Program-made: the position numbers and the translations under genes
Notes under the pieces: model-generated
Database searches by the model: none
Told to the model about the DNA's origin: nothing
What the model saw: only the letters and a program-made list of their open reading frames with translations
NCBI RefSeq assembly: GCF_964204645.1
Contig: NC_134034.1
Coordinates: 6,941,414 to 7,005,413 of the forward strand
From: Tubulanus polymorphus
Lineage: Eukaryota > Nemertea > Palaeonemertea > Tubulaniformes > Tubulanidae
DNA length: 64,000 nt
Reading direction: 5' to 3'
Shown here: piece by piece, positions 37,690-49,215 of the stretch
Layout: the number at the start of each line of letters is the position of its first letter
Position numbering within the stretch: the stretch's first letter is position 1

Positions 37690-38394
37690 TGAAAAAAAGA
37701 GCTTTTTAGTACGGATTAAGTGATTTACGGATAACAAATAATTCGTAATTTATATTGCACAATCCCTGTAATAGCTGGTTTAGTTATCTCTCAAACCGAG
37801 AATGACTGCAACAGTAGAATCACATTCTAACTATCCATGGGGGGAATTAAAAGTTCATAGTATTCGATGGTTCATTAGATCCATTTAATATATCATTTAT
37901 ACATGAAAAGAAAACACCCCCTGGTGTGATGAAACACAAACCAACTGGTTATAGTAAGGTAGGACTCAGTATTTGAGGCCATCGTGTGTCTAGAACAGAT
38001 AACTCACAGGCCATGTACTTGACTTTTGCTGATTGACAGATAATTGCATTTGTACTGAATATTTAGTGAAGCTTGAGACTATGACATTGATGGATTAACT
38101 TAATTGTTTTCTGGAGTTTCTCATATTTCCTACTGACCACATAAACCTCATTAGATTTACAGATTTCTATACTTTTTTTCACTTCAAGTGTATGTTCCCG
38201 TCAGCTGATACCGCTGATAGGGATTACGCGGGTTTGTTTAAGGAATAAGTGAAAATACGGATTATGGAGTACGAATTAGACACAAAATTTTAAAGAGAAT
38301 AACATAACTGAAAAACAGGAAAAAAATTTATTTATACGGAATAAGCACTTATACGGTTTAACGGAGACGGATTAACCAAGGTTGACTGTATATT
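37690..38394. mobile_element. Possible pogo/Tc1-mariner-type MITE remnant
   Basis: The right end, GGATTAACCAAGGTTGACTGTATA (38371-38394), resembles inverted termini of pogo-like elements flanked by TA. Repeated 'ACGGATTAAG / ACGGATAA' words occur near 37718-37735 and 38341-38375. A similar phrase, GATTAACCGAGGTTGATTGT, is at 48287. Part of the interior (37925-38060) matches 59800-59960. Limits are uncertain. Confidence 0.35.
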
Positions 38395-39024
38395 GGTAAC
38401 TAGGCATAGTTTGTTACCGCAATCAATTAAAAAATCCTAGCTGCTGACATTTTCTATGATTGTGGTGAGTTTCAAGGTCATTGGTTTTTTTACATGGCCA
38501 CCATGGGGCGTTAAACAATTCCATAACTTAGTATGTCCATATTATATTTGTACCTAGGCATATTTTGCTACCACTATCAATTGGAAAGTTCAGGCTCATG
38601 ACATGGTCTATAATTGTGGCGAGACTCAAGGTCATTGGTTTTTATATATGGCTACCAGGGGGCGTTGAACAATACAATAACATAAGTAGTCCCTTATCAT
38701 ATTGGCACCTAGGCATATTTTGTTACCCTGGTCAATTGAAAAGTTGTAGCTCATGACATGTACTACGATTATGGTTAGTTTCTAAGTAATTGGGCTTTGC
38801 ATATGGTCACCAGGGGGCGTTGTATAGTAGAATAACTTTTTATATTACAGTGATAACCGGCATATTTTGTTACCACGATCAATTTTAAAATTGTAGCCGC
38901 TGACATGTTCAATGATTTTGGTGAGTTTCAAGGTCATTGGATGGGGGCGTTGAATATTGAAATTGTTAGATGGTTGAGCCTTTGAAAACACTTCCAAGTG
39001 GGCATGGTGTCCCTGGACCCCTAG
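38394..39024 (+). mobile_element. Helentron-like family A, copy 3 (modules and 3' end)
   Basis: Four 155-bp modules with core sites near 38499 (one mismatch, CACCATGGGGCG), 38653 and 38808, then a truncated module. The end is CAAGTGGGCATGGTGTCCCT followed by GGACCCCTAG and T at 39025. Confidence 0.8.
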
Positions 39025-39026
39025 TT

Positions 39027-39400
39027 AAATTCTTAAGTTTATCTTATCATTATTACCTTTTGAAAGTATTAAATCACTATCTCTTTCATTAATAGGAATC
39101 TCAATAATATTTACTATTCTTTCATCTAAATTTCTTTTATAATTTAAAACTATTAAATATTTTAAGATTTTTGACACCATTATCGAAAGTATCTATTAGT
39201 TCAGTAATTTAATGTTTCATTTAAATATATTTGATTAATTACAGTAATATTATCAATTTTATATTGTCTTCCATACACTAAATTTGTTGCTGAGATATAA
39301 TTTTTAACATTAGATAGTGAAAATAAGTTATTAGTTTCTTTTATTTCAATTTTATATGCGGATTCTTCTTCTTTCAAAACTTTTATAAAAATGAATTTTC
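39027..39400 (-). pseudogene. AT-rich decayed ORF, unknown protein
   Basis: Reading right to left, an open stretch gives KFIFIKVLKEEESAYKIEI, then a SNVKNYISATNLVYGRQYK segment and ITVINQIYLNETLN. After one frame change comes ELIDTFDNGVKNLKIFNSFK, and after another a NLDERIVNIIEIPINERDS segment. The three pieces are all protein-like and share the same extreme A/T codon bias, so this is a genuine coding remnant of about 150 residues broken by two frameshifts. It has no start codon and no recognised domain. It lies just inside the right arm of the inverted repeat at 39429-39600. Confidence 0.45.
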
Positions 39401-39428
39401 TAGATTATTTATATTTAAAAATCTAACT

Positions 39429-39600
39429 TATATCGATATGAAAATTTGATGTTATAGATCTAAATTATTTTGCTAACACTCTACTCACACTTTTATAATT
39501 AATATATATAATTATTTCATTACATTTAATGTTATGAATCTACATTACTTTACTAACACTTTACTCACACTTTTATAACTAATATATATAATCATTTTTG
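39429..39600 (-). repeat. Right arm of the AT-rich inverted terminal repeat
   Basis: Inverse of 37403-37618: TATATCGATATG, then two units of TAAATTATTTTGCTAACACT / CTACTCACACTTTTATAA, spaced about 81 bp. Confidence 0.75.
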
Positions 39601-39873
39601 GTGAACCATAGGTTTGCCTATGCAAACGGTCTGATGAAGCAGTTTTCATTGAAAATGAATAGAGTACCGGTGTGTCAACAAGGCACAAACATTGGCTGTT
39701 GAACCAATTGTGTTGATTTTTGGTTTCATGCTTTGGCTTAATGAGTTCTCGAGCCCACAAAAATTTCATAGTGATCGAGTTATTTTTAGGAGACTTATTC
39801 TTGAAAAACACGCAAAAACCCTGCTTTTTGATGGGTTTCGTCGTCAGACGAACCCATCTATGGCATCGTCGTC

Positions 39874-39900
39874 ATGTCTGTCTGTCTGTCTGTCCGTCTG
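39874..39900. repeat. CTGT tetranucleotide microsatellite
   Basis: (TCTG)n follows GGGTTTCGTC-GTCA-GACGAACCC, a small near-palindrome at 39833-39855. The pair looks like the end of a dispersed repeat. Confidence 0.85.
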
Positions 39901-40909
39901 TGGATGTTTCTTTATGACACGATTTAAGCTGTTTGTGTGGACCGACAATTCTGTAATTTCACACAGGTATTCTCTACTTGATGTAGATGGTGCAGCGTGG
40001 TTTATATTTGATTCCGATGGTTATAAGTGCTCTAATTTGGTTAAAAGATAATTAACGTTACTCGCTAGTTCAAGCCGCTGTATAGCGCGTTGCTACGACG
40101 ACGCTCTATCAACATACTGGTACTCGCTGTGTAATACTGAACACGTATATACCTTTAGATATTGATCGTACTAGCACCAGTTTTAGATAGCGCGCGCGCT
40201 GATCGGTCTTAACACTTCTCGGAACTGCTGTGCTAAATTCTGAGAGGCCGAATCTATGCGCAATCATTTATTGGGCTCGTCACATTTGATAGTGAATGGA
40301 TAAATAACCGGTGTCAATGATGGTCGCTACTCCCCATCAGTATAACTCATCAGTATAAGATATAATTCTTTCGAGTTTTTTTTTTCAATCCCCGAAGTTG
40401 TTGACCTCGCCGTTTTATAAGCTTACCGATGATTCTTCTAGTATTTTCAAAGTCACAAGACATGACGAAGTCGCAAAGTTTTGTACAAATTTCACGAAAC
40501 AAACAATTTTTTAGGCGGCACCTGATCTATTGATTAATTACGATAAATAATGTTTATTTCATTAAAAACTAGTTTTATTCAAACACTACTTTCATCGCAC
40601 ATAGCGTGATCGGTAGGCCCTACTATTCTACGGTGGGCCATGGACTCTTTCATGTGGTAGGCCTATTACAAATGATACAATCCGCGTGTCCGTGAATAAG
40701 TGACACGTGGTGGGGCGGGTTGTGAGGAGCATCGAAACTAATCCATCACAAATAATAGATAGAAAACAATACCTTAAGAGGTTAACTTTAATTAACATCA
40801 TTACCAAATCAAAACCTGCACATCCTATCATAAATAGAAATTCTAAGAATTTATTTCAAAGAATAATAAATTACGTCTAAATATTGGGATTCGAACTCGT
40901 AGCATCGAT

Positions 40910-41809
40910 TCAGGTGCCTTTCCCAAAGCGTTGGTTGTTTTTTGTTTTAATTGCTGCGATAATACCAGGAGTTATCCATGGTTTATGGAATGAGGGATTA
41001 GTATGATTAACTGGTACCAGAGGGAAAACTTGATTGAAAACTAAAGAAACTTTTTCAATGAAAGTAGTGTAAGCAACTGAGGGATTATCAGATGAATACA
41101 CTTCACTCCAGTTAATATTCATTAGTAATCTGTTGAAATTAGAAATATTGCGCTGCGAGAAAATTCTAGTTTTAAAAGGTTGTCTGTCAGATAGAGGCTG
41201 ATCACCACTGCAGATAGTAAATATTGGGTAATGATCCGGAAGGTCGGTCATAAAAATCCCAGATTTGTGAACATGTCGCAAATCGTTACAAAAAATATTG
41301 TCAATTAAGGATGTCGAGTCACAAGTTACTCGAGTTGGCTTGTCAATCAAAGGTGAAAAAGAATGAGAAAATAAAGATTCGAGAAATATTTCAGTATGTT
41401 TGTGCGTATCATATTTCATGAGATCTATATTAAAGTCCCCCACAAGGTAGCAAAGTTTGTTCTCGCGAATAATTTCTGCCGTTAAAACTTCAAATTCATC
41501 TTGAAAAATTGGTAATTTTCCTCCTGGAGGTCTATATATTACTCCAATAATAATATTGGATTTTTTATCTAAAACAATTTCGATGAATAAAGATTCGAAA
41601 GTATGATTCCTAGTTGATAAGTCTGTCCGTACTTTGAAATTGAAATTTTCCTTTAGGAAGAGAGCTACGCCGCCACCAAGTTGACCATTGGCGCGGGATT
41701 TAAAAATACTCGTGTAACCGTTAATTCTATACAAATTGGATTTAGAATTATTGGAATTAGTCCAAGTCTCGGTCATGATATTTGAATGCCAAAATAAATG
41801 CCTGGTCAA
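40910..41809 (-). pseudogene. LINE endonuclease domain fragment (non-LTR retrotransposon)
   Basis: A 299-codon frame with the apurinic-endonuclease fold of LINE ORF2: MTETW, GGGVALFLKE, FIEIVLDKKSNIIIGVIYRP, YLVGDFNIDLMKYD, PTRVT---TSLIDNIFCND and the DHYPIFTI catalytic Asp-His motif. The order and spacing fit the CR1/L2-like clade of invertebrate LINEs. The frame ends before any reverse transcriptase, and the sequence beyond (40905-40860, minus) changes to an unrelated stretch with GAGTTCGAATCCC. It is therefore truncated at both ends. The catalytic residues GDFN and DH are present. Confidence 0.9.
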
Positions 41810-41999
41810 ATAAATTAATATTTGTGATTGTATGTCCGCGTATGTTCGGTTTCAAAGCTGAATCATATTTGACGTTTACACAGCATATTAGGTTCGAATC
41901 TGTCAATGCATTTATTCTATGTATCGATATTTCAATTTACTACAATTCCCATCATTCTGAATGGCTTTGCAGAAAACCCGTCATCGCTGCTTGGCAGCT

Positions 42000-42765
42000 A
42001 TATTCTATGATAAGTTTTCACTTTAAGATGCCCTGCCCGCCTCCTGCACACTCATGAGGCGATAGCAGCCCCTTACGCACTCGGCAGATAGACATGCTTT
42101 GTGATGCGCGCCGGGAAAAATAATTTGTTATTTTCAACACGTTGAACACGACAACAGTGATTAAATTTACACGTTGTTTGTCGTAAATTGCGAGTCGAGT
42201 CATGCTGACTCCTTACAGTGTGCGGGCAACACTTCAAAAGTCGTTCCGTCTTGAGTTAAATGAACAATCCAATAGGGTTAAAAACCAAGGTCTGAACGAC
42301 GTAAACAAACAAAAAGACAAAAAAGCTACAACGCCGACATTACTCTCTGTGCGAAGTTTTGATGCATACGTTTGTTTGATCCGGTCGATTATGCATCGAG
42401 AGTATTTTGCATTCAGAAAAATTGTTCTGTTTTTGTTTTCATTATTCAGCAATAGGGCCTAACAGTTCATGCAAGGAAAACCACAATCAGTCGAGATTAC
42501 CCTCACAGTTATACGTTAAATACGAATCTTGTGTAGGCGAAAGTGCCGAAATTGTATTAAATGGGTTTTTGTATACAAATCTTGATTGATATAAACCTCT
42601 TGGCTGGGACATGATGGAAAACATCAGAATAAAATAGTTTGTCTTTAACAAAAATGCATTAATGAGGTTTAACAATACAAATAGCGTTGGCTAAAGCGTT
42701 CGGCAGAAAAATGAAATTCATTCAATTCTTAAGTCTGTGGTCCTCCTAATCAACATCGCCATAGA
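42000..42765 (+). mobile_element. Dispersed repeat C, copy 2 (SINE head missing)
   Basis: Same order as 25320-26205, but the A box and most of the tRNA-like head, about 120 bp, are absent between TAAATTGCGA and GTCATGCTGACT. Extra bases (GGCGAAAGTGCCGAAATTGT) are present near 42537. Confidence 0.75.
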
Positions 42766-43008
42766 ACATTTTCCGATTTCTTCACATCACAGGATCACTG
42801 AGGCTACACTGTGGTGTTTTCATATATTTTGCGTATCTTATGTCATGTATGGATGTATTATTGCCATGATCAGTCACCGTGTAACCATATCAATGAAAAA
42901 GAAATCAATATTTTATTCCTATGTCTCTGTACAAGACGACAATTTAAGTCAGACAGTCACAGACACACAATGGATAGATTTTCTGAGGACAAAAATTCTT
43001 ACCTAAAA

Positions 43009-43203
43009 ATGAAACGAAAAGCCAATTTTACTTCGAGTGAGCGTGTTATTCTAACTGAAATGGTGAAGGCTAATGAAGATGTACTACTTTCAAAACTAAC
43101 AAACACTGTAATGAATATGAAGAAACAGAAAATCTGGGAGTCAATTGCCGCTCAAATGAATCGTCTAGGTATCTGCGAAAGGACTGTTAGTGATGTGAAA
43201 GAT
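43009..43203 (+). pseudogene. Myb/SANT-like domain of a PIF/Harbinger element
   Basis: MKRKANFTSSERVILTEMV, then VLLSKLTNTVMNMKKQKIWE, then IAAQMNRLGICERTVSDVKD. This is the trihelix Myb/SANT-like DNA-binding domain encoded by the second gene of Harbinger transposons. The frame continues to 43398 but loses similarity after the KD, so the C-terminal part is gone. A degraded Harbinger transposase lies on the other strand 700 bp away, which fits the usual two-gene layout. Confidence 0.7.
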
Positions 43204-43879
43204 ACGGCTCTAACCAAATCGGAATTTGTTGTTGTGGCTCATATTCCATGTCGGGTTTTCCAAATTCTATGGCTAGATTATGCAACACAAAGCATGCCGC
43301 AATTCGTGACCACAACATTCTGGTTTCAATTGCAGTTCACCATGAAGAACCTGAAAATTATGTATAGAAAAATTTGTATCCTATTTCTCTATAGTTGATT
43401 TGATTGTCTGATAGAGTCTGAATCAGTTAATCAACTGCAATCAATTGTTTATCCCAATGAAGTACGTATCCGTGTTTTTCAAGAATATAGAAAATCGCAA
43501 TTTAATCGATGCATCGTAAAAACCTAAAATAAATGTAGTTCTTGAATAGTGGAAGTTGAATTCTAGTCATAGTTGCTTCCCAGTTATTGGGTAATTTGAT
43601 AATTACCAAAAAACGTTTTTTTTTTATTTCCCAAAAGCCATTTCAATTTGTACTCTTGATGTATGCGCTCGGTTGTTACGCTCCTGTCCTAGATTACTTG
43701 ACCGCAAATATGGTGTCAATAGGTATGATGAGCAACCATAGCCACTATCACAATAAACATTGCTCAAACAGGAGCCTGTCCACTTCGCTACAACATTGAT
43801 AAATGTACCTATTTAAAAGAAAGTTGATTTACTGATAAACTCGATACTGACAGAATAAACCAACAAACAAGAAGCAAAA

Positions 43880-44310
43880 CTTACCTGTATGGTCACATAC
43901 TGCCTGGGTATTTATTGGATGAAATCCTTTTCTACTGACTTTTTATTCTTTATTTTTCATTCTTTACTTTTTATGCATTTTTATTCTCTTGTGGGCCCTT
44001 GATACGAATCTCAAGCAATCAATTGCAGCAATACAATTAGGAAAACCTCCAAAATCGTAGAAACCTTGGCGTTTTAGATTTTTATCCTGATCTGCGGTCA
44101 GCCAGACTATAAATTCGTTACTTTTCCTGGCAAGCACCTCTGATACTCTATGGACACATTTCCAAACAGTTGATTTAACGAGACCAAATGTATACCCAGT
44201 GCTTCCTAATAACTACCCGTTGCGTAATATAGGAGAGCAACCTCCACTTGTAACTCAGTAGAAAGTGCTTTGGAACGTTGTGTATCATACGTTCTATCTT
44301 CCCGAATTAA
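43880..44310 (-). pseudogene. PIF/Harbinger transposase fragment
   Basis: Minus-strand pieces read QVEVALLYYATGSY, then after a frame break GYTFGLVKSTVWKCVHRVSE, KRQGFYDFGGFPNCIAAIDC and KGFHPINTQAVCDHTGK. This is the conserved block before and after the first catalytic Asp (AID) of Harbinger transposases. The Gly-Thr-His after that Asp is replaced. Stops and an insertion (AAAG-rich, near 43930-43990) interrupt it. The remaining catalytic residues are missing. Confidence 0.75.
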
Positions 44311-44714
44311 ATCTGTTATTCGTGTGATATTTTTGGTTCGAAGAATGAGAACCTAAGCTATCGTCAAGTTGCAGTCATGAAGTCACGTGACAGGATCGGA
44401 AGATTTTTTTTTTTCAGATTGAGTGATATGCCTCAATGAAATAGGTCCACATACGTAATTCGCTTGTCTTAAGAATATTATAATTATCATGATAGATATA
44501 TTCAAATACTCTGAATAATATCATTTTCTAAAATCATGCGTAATGAATGCCAATTAAGCGGTTGGTTAAAACAAATCATTACATCTACTTGCGGATTGGA
44601 TATTTCAAATAAATCTCTAATTTCTTCTGTTAATTCATTTTCTACATGTCTTGAGCTATAAAATTCAGTGCTTTTTGTAAGTTGCTCACATGAGTTGCGC
44701 ATGAGCATTTCTAA

Positions 44715-44764
44715 GAATTGCTTTCTGCTCATGCTGAGCACTGTAAGCGGGCAGAAAGCAATTC
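44715..44764. repeat. 14-bp hairpin
   Basis: GAATTGCTTTCTGC (44715-44728) pairs exactly with 44751-44764 across a 22-nt loop. Confidence 0.8.
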
Positions 44765-45591
44765 GCAAGTTGCACGAAAAATATTTGTTGCATGCGGGAT
44801 TCGAACCTATTTTCGTAACCTGGTTGCAATAAATCTTTATTGAATTGAATTTGTCAGTCTGAATACCAGTCGTTGTTACGGTTCCGTACAACGTCTAACG
44901 CTAAAGTATCATATAGAGGTTAACTCCTGTTAATTGCAATGCAACAACTGATTTTAGTGTCAAATCAAACCTTTGTACTAAAATAAATAAATTAGTTACC
45001 TTGTTGACTTTGAAAACGTGTTTTATAATAAATTTTTTGATGATTTAAATCGTGAACCGGGGAATTTATTGATTTGATTTGAATTAAATTGATTGCCACT
45101 ATCGGGATTTCCAATACGGAATAAATTAATAAAATGTGAAAATTCAATATGTCTCTCTAAAATTACTCTAAATGTTATTTTTTGTTGATAAAACGCATAA
45201 ATTTTGGTCAATTTTAACCTTAATAATTTGAAACTAGAATAATATCTGCATTGGCATCAAGTTTAAGTTCGAATCCGTAATTTACACTCCCATCATGCAC
45301 CACGAAAAGCCGCCATATTTGTTATGTTGCTTCACTTCAAGTGTTTTTTGAAGCGTTTAGTCAAAAGTTTTGAGCTACTACGATCGTCAAAAGCTACTTA
45401 GGATTACAAATTTATGCACAAACAATAGCTAACTTCCATCTGATTACAGAACAGTCATTTTGTGGTAAGTTGATGGTGTTTTAAGGGGTGAAACAGACGC
45501 TCAAAGCCTCGTCCGTCAAATTGAGGGACGAAAATTAACCTTATATGAGAACTTTCGCCCTAGACGTTGTTTCAGGAACAACGGCTAGGTA

Positions 45592-46139
45592 CTAATGTCT
45601 ATTTATTAATGGATGAGACCTGTTTTTCTGGGATATTTTGCTTACTTTTTGGGGTACATACCTCATTTATGTCTTAACAGAATGCCAAAAGTCGTGGACA
45701 ACAACTGAATATCCGATATATTTCCAGTTCTGTACCAATTAGATGGATTGGCAAAAAGACTCCTAAAGTCCAGTTGAATGAGAGAGAAAATCCTCCATTT
45801 TGTGAAATTTCTTGAATTTTTACATTGTCACCATGCCTACAAAATGAAGTTATTTTTCTTGTGGGGTCTCAACAACTAAATCAGGGTGGCGTAGGCATGG
45901 TAACAATGTTCAAATCCAAGAAATTTCACAAAATGGAGGATTTTCTCTCTCATTCAACTGGACTTAATGAGTCTTTTTGCCAATCCATCTAATCGGTACA
46001 GAACTGGAATAATATCGGATATTCAGTTGTTGTCCGCGATTTTTGGCATTCTGTTAAGACATAAATGAGGTATGTACCCCAAATAGTAAGCAAAATATCC
46101 CAGAAAAACAGGTCTCATCCATTGATAAATAGACATTAG
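45592..46139. mobile_element. 548-bp foldback element (249-bp inverted arms)
   Basis: The left arm at 45592-45840 is nearly the exact reverse complement of the right arm at 45891-46139, with a 50-bp loop. Sampled along the arms I noticed only a few substitutions and one indel pair. There is no ORF. The outer bases are CTAATGTCTATTTA and inverse. No convincing target duplication is visible. It lies a few hundred bases outside KDZ element 2. Confidence 0.9.
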
Positions 46140-46479
46140 ACTATATCCGAGCAGAAGCTTCGAAGTCGTTGCACTACTACTCACGCAGAAAGGTTTTATC
46201 CATAGATAGATTTTCTTAGAATGCCTCGGCGATCATACAATATGATCGCTGGCACCGGAGTCGGAGATAGTGCCGGTAATCCAAAACCAAAAAATGTACA
46301 CCAGTCGCAGTTCTCCAAAAAAACAGTCGGCAACTACAACATCAACGAACGACAAACACACCGTCGTCATCAAGCAGCGACGTAATCATTGCGACATCTC
46401 TCCAGTAAGTTATTTTTCATCGCGAATCCTTGCACAGCACAGCATTTTATATATAGGCCTAATGCCGTAATGGCCTTAA

Positions 46480-46610
46480 TTACACTAGAAACTAGTTGCT
46501 GCTCATGTATACTTGCTCAAGTCAAGGCCATTTATGCACGCCGCTCATTTACCTGCTCAGGTATTTTAATTTTATGGGAGCTGCTCATGAAAGTTGCTCA
46601 GTGTCTACCC
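46480..46610. repeat. Left subterminal TTGCTCA repeats, element 2
   Basis: AGTTGCTGCTCATG, ACTTGCTCAAG, ACCTGCTCAGG and AAAGTTGCTCAGTG. The inverse words occur at 52430-52610. Confidence 0.55.
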
Positions 46611-46693
46611 TAAAGATAAAAAATACATCTTACTTGTCTATAATGAAAAAATTTCCATGAAAATAATATGTTGATATGTGATTAAATGAAAGG

Positions 46694-46822
46694 TTTCACA
46701 TCACATGGACCTGACAAAAAAAAATTGGACCCCAGTATCCTAGGTACTATACGTCTTTTTATATATAGTACCTAGGATACTGGGGTCAAAATTTTTTCAC
46801 GTCATGTCCCTGTGTTTCACAT
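46694..46822. repeat. Short hairpin element with 24-bp perfect stem
   Basis: 46728-46751 (GACCCCAGTATCCTAGGTAC...) is the exact inverse of 46764-46787, with a 12-nt loop. Outer flanks (TCACATGGACCTGAC / GTCATGTCCCTGTGTTTCAC) continue the pairing loosely. It is a MITE-sized insertion inside the first intron of the element 2 transposase gene. Confidence 0.75.
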
Positions 46823-46872
46823 CTATTGAAAAATGAATATATTTCTCATGTCCGTTCTCTATTTTCTTATAG

Positions 46873-48687
46873 GCATATTGACACCGTTCTTGCAGTTGAC
46901 TTGGAATTGGGTCTGCACGTGTATTATGTAGGTGAACTGAAGAAGACTCATCGCCATTGGAACGTAAACAGCCAAACGTATATTGTAGCCGATAGCAATG
47001 ATCAAGGAACTATTCTGAAAGATGTGCATGTTGTTTTGTATAGTTTACAGTTTTTCTGTGTTGGAGAGGGATTTAAAGTGTTAACATGTAGCTGTAAGAA
47101 TGCACTCCTCAGCAGAAATCAACTTCTTACTCAGCAAATATGGACACCTTAACCCGCTCAAAAATATAGTGTCCGCTTCAAATTCATTAAATTGTAAATC
47201 ATCCGAGACAAAATTCCTGCAAGCAATCAGTGCCAACGGTCCAGCATGTGCTCTTCTACAGACCAATGATTTGGATCGCGTCATAGATATGTTGGATCAC
47301 GCGCTGTCCGAGATAACTGAAACATTTGATATTAAGAATTCAGAGATACTTAATCAGCTACTGATAGATGCACCTATACTGATTGAGTTTATCAGTCAGA
47401 GTTTATCAGATGATAATCTGCATAATGACTACATTGATTTGATGAGAGAACTTCTGAAGAAAATACAAGCTTGTTTTAAGGTAATGAATTTTTAATGGAT
47501 GATAATTTCGAGAAAATGTGAGGAGTTTTTGTTACATCAAATACATATTTTAGATAATACCTGATGAGCTTATGGTCTGATTTACTTTTGATTGCAGTGC
47601 AACAAGGATCATATATACACACCAGCTCCATACGAAAATCTTTTCAAGAGTTTGTCACTAACCTAATTAATTGTCCGAGTTAACCTAAACACCACAGGTA
47701 ATGAATACTTTCTGTGATTAGGATGATTTATTGATTTAGTAATGGTATTATTAATGTAATTCAGTTCAACATGTTTTTCCATTTGTCAATGTGATATATA
47801 AGTGCAGATATGTTTATTCAGTGATGCAGCATATGTAATGGATGATAAGAAGGATAATGACATGTGCCGGGATGATGCCTGTAATAAGATGTCAAAACGC
47901 CACAGGGTTCTTACACCAGAGATTTTTACTGTGTTTTGTCCGCATGGAAGTTGCTATGGATTTCAGGTGAATATAGTCATTCAGTAGAATTATTTTTTTT
48001 AAAATCAATTACCTCTGTTAATTCGTTTGTACATTGTATTATAGGCCATGGAGTCTCATGAATCGCCACGATTTCCATTTTCAATATTTAAGACAAGATT
48101 CACCAGGCCACCGTCTATGATCGTGTATGATAATGCATGCAAGCTGCATCAATATGCTCTTAATAGGTAAGTATTTAGGCAATTGGCCCGTGCACTTATA
48201 TTTGACCATAGAAATATTAACCAAATTCATAGATAACGGATTACCTGTTATCAAGATACTAAAGAGCTCAGTCCCAAGTGGTAGTGATTAACCGAGGTTG
48301 ATTGTTATTGAAGTAAGTTCATTAATTATTCTAATTACAGAGAACCAGAATTTTTCAAGAACACTATATTTTGTGTGGACAGAATGCATTGGGTAAATCA
48401 TACAGGGTATGTATTATCTCGTGAATTATATCTTTCATCACCTCATCTACTTGTCATGTATATATGTATCTAATTTTTTTCCATTTTGTAGGTGTTGTGC
48501 TGGCTATAAACTAGACACTTACTGCAGCCATGTGGATCTTTCCAATATTAATTCACAAGTGAATGAACAAGCTAATTCAGGACTTATTCGCCTGAAAAGT
48601 CAACTTGCTTACATGAAGCCAGAAAACTTTTTTCGGCATGTAGTATTTCTGGTCCTTAAAAATCAGGATAAAAATGTAAAGTTGTAA
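46873..48687 (+). pseudogene. KDZ-superfamily transposase gene, element 2 (internally deleted)
   Basis: Exons: 46873 to about 47098, about 47099-47480 (fused to the previous by a deletion), 47598-47697, 47808-47966, 48045-48166, 48341-48406 and 48492-48687. The first segment (HWN--QTYIVADSN, VLTCSCKN) aligns with element 1 exon 2. Then the reading jumps, out of frame, to the region before ISANGPACAL. The whole Cys cluster and first half of the KDZ domain, over 1 kb in element 1, are missing. The remaining core is well kept: LTPEIFTVFCPHGSCYGF, MIVYDNACKLHQYALNR, FCVDRMHWVNH and VNEQAN. A TAA interrupts the short exon at 47664-47666. A possible first exon ending at 46404 is in phase, but would lie outside the putative left end. 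Confidence 0.82.
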
Positions 48688-49215
48688 AAAAAATTTGAAT
48701 CTGAAATATGTATTGTATCATAACACATTTACCAGATTTCAATATGCCTACCTGAATTGTCCTGTATTTTGCCACAAATTTCTTTTTGTAAATAATATAA
48801 TTAGTTAAACATGGAATATTTTTGTAAACTCGAAATCGAATAAGACATTAGCTCAAAAGGAAACATTTCTGACTTATTCTTAATCATTGTGGGATTAGGC
48901 CATACAAAGAAATACCTTTGTTTCTCATCAGCCCTTTTTGGAAAAGTGACGGGCCTTAATCCAAATTCAAATAGTGAAAAAAAAACGAAAACATTTCTGC
49001 ATGAGGGATGCGCATTTTAATTTTTTACTGACAAACTTTTTTTGACACGCTCAGAAAATGAAACTGATCAAGCACAAGCAATATTTTTTTATGAATTGTC
49101 GCTGCAACATGAATACCGTAGAGTGTTTCTTCAAGATTATGTCTCTATGTTATCACTTGATGCATATTTGTCCACGGTATATTTGTTCTGCAGTGTTATA
49201 TTCTACAATGATTAC

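Noticed and set aside
44502-44891. 129-codon minus-strand ORF near a GGATTCGAACC word
   Set aside because: No domain, and the region contains a 14-bp hairpin and a B-box-like word typical of SINE debris. A tRNA gene was also considered, but there is no A box or cloverleaf.
46219-46404. Possible first exon of the element 2 KDZ gene (donor GTAAGT at 46405, phase fits)
   Set aside because: No sequence similarity to exon 1 of element 1, and it lies outside the putative left end. Kept only as an alternative in the gene entry.
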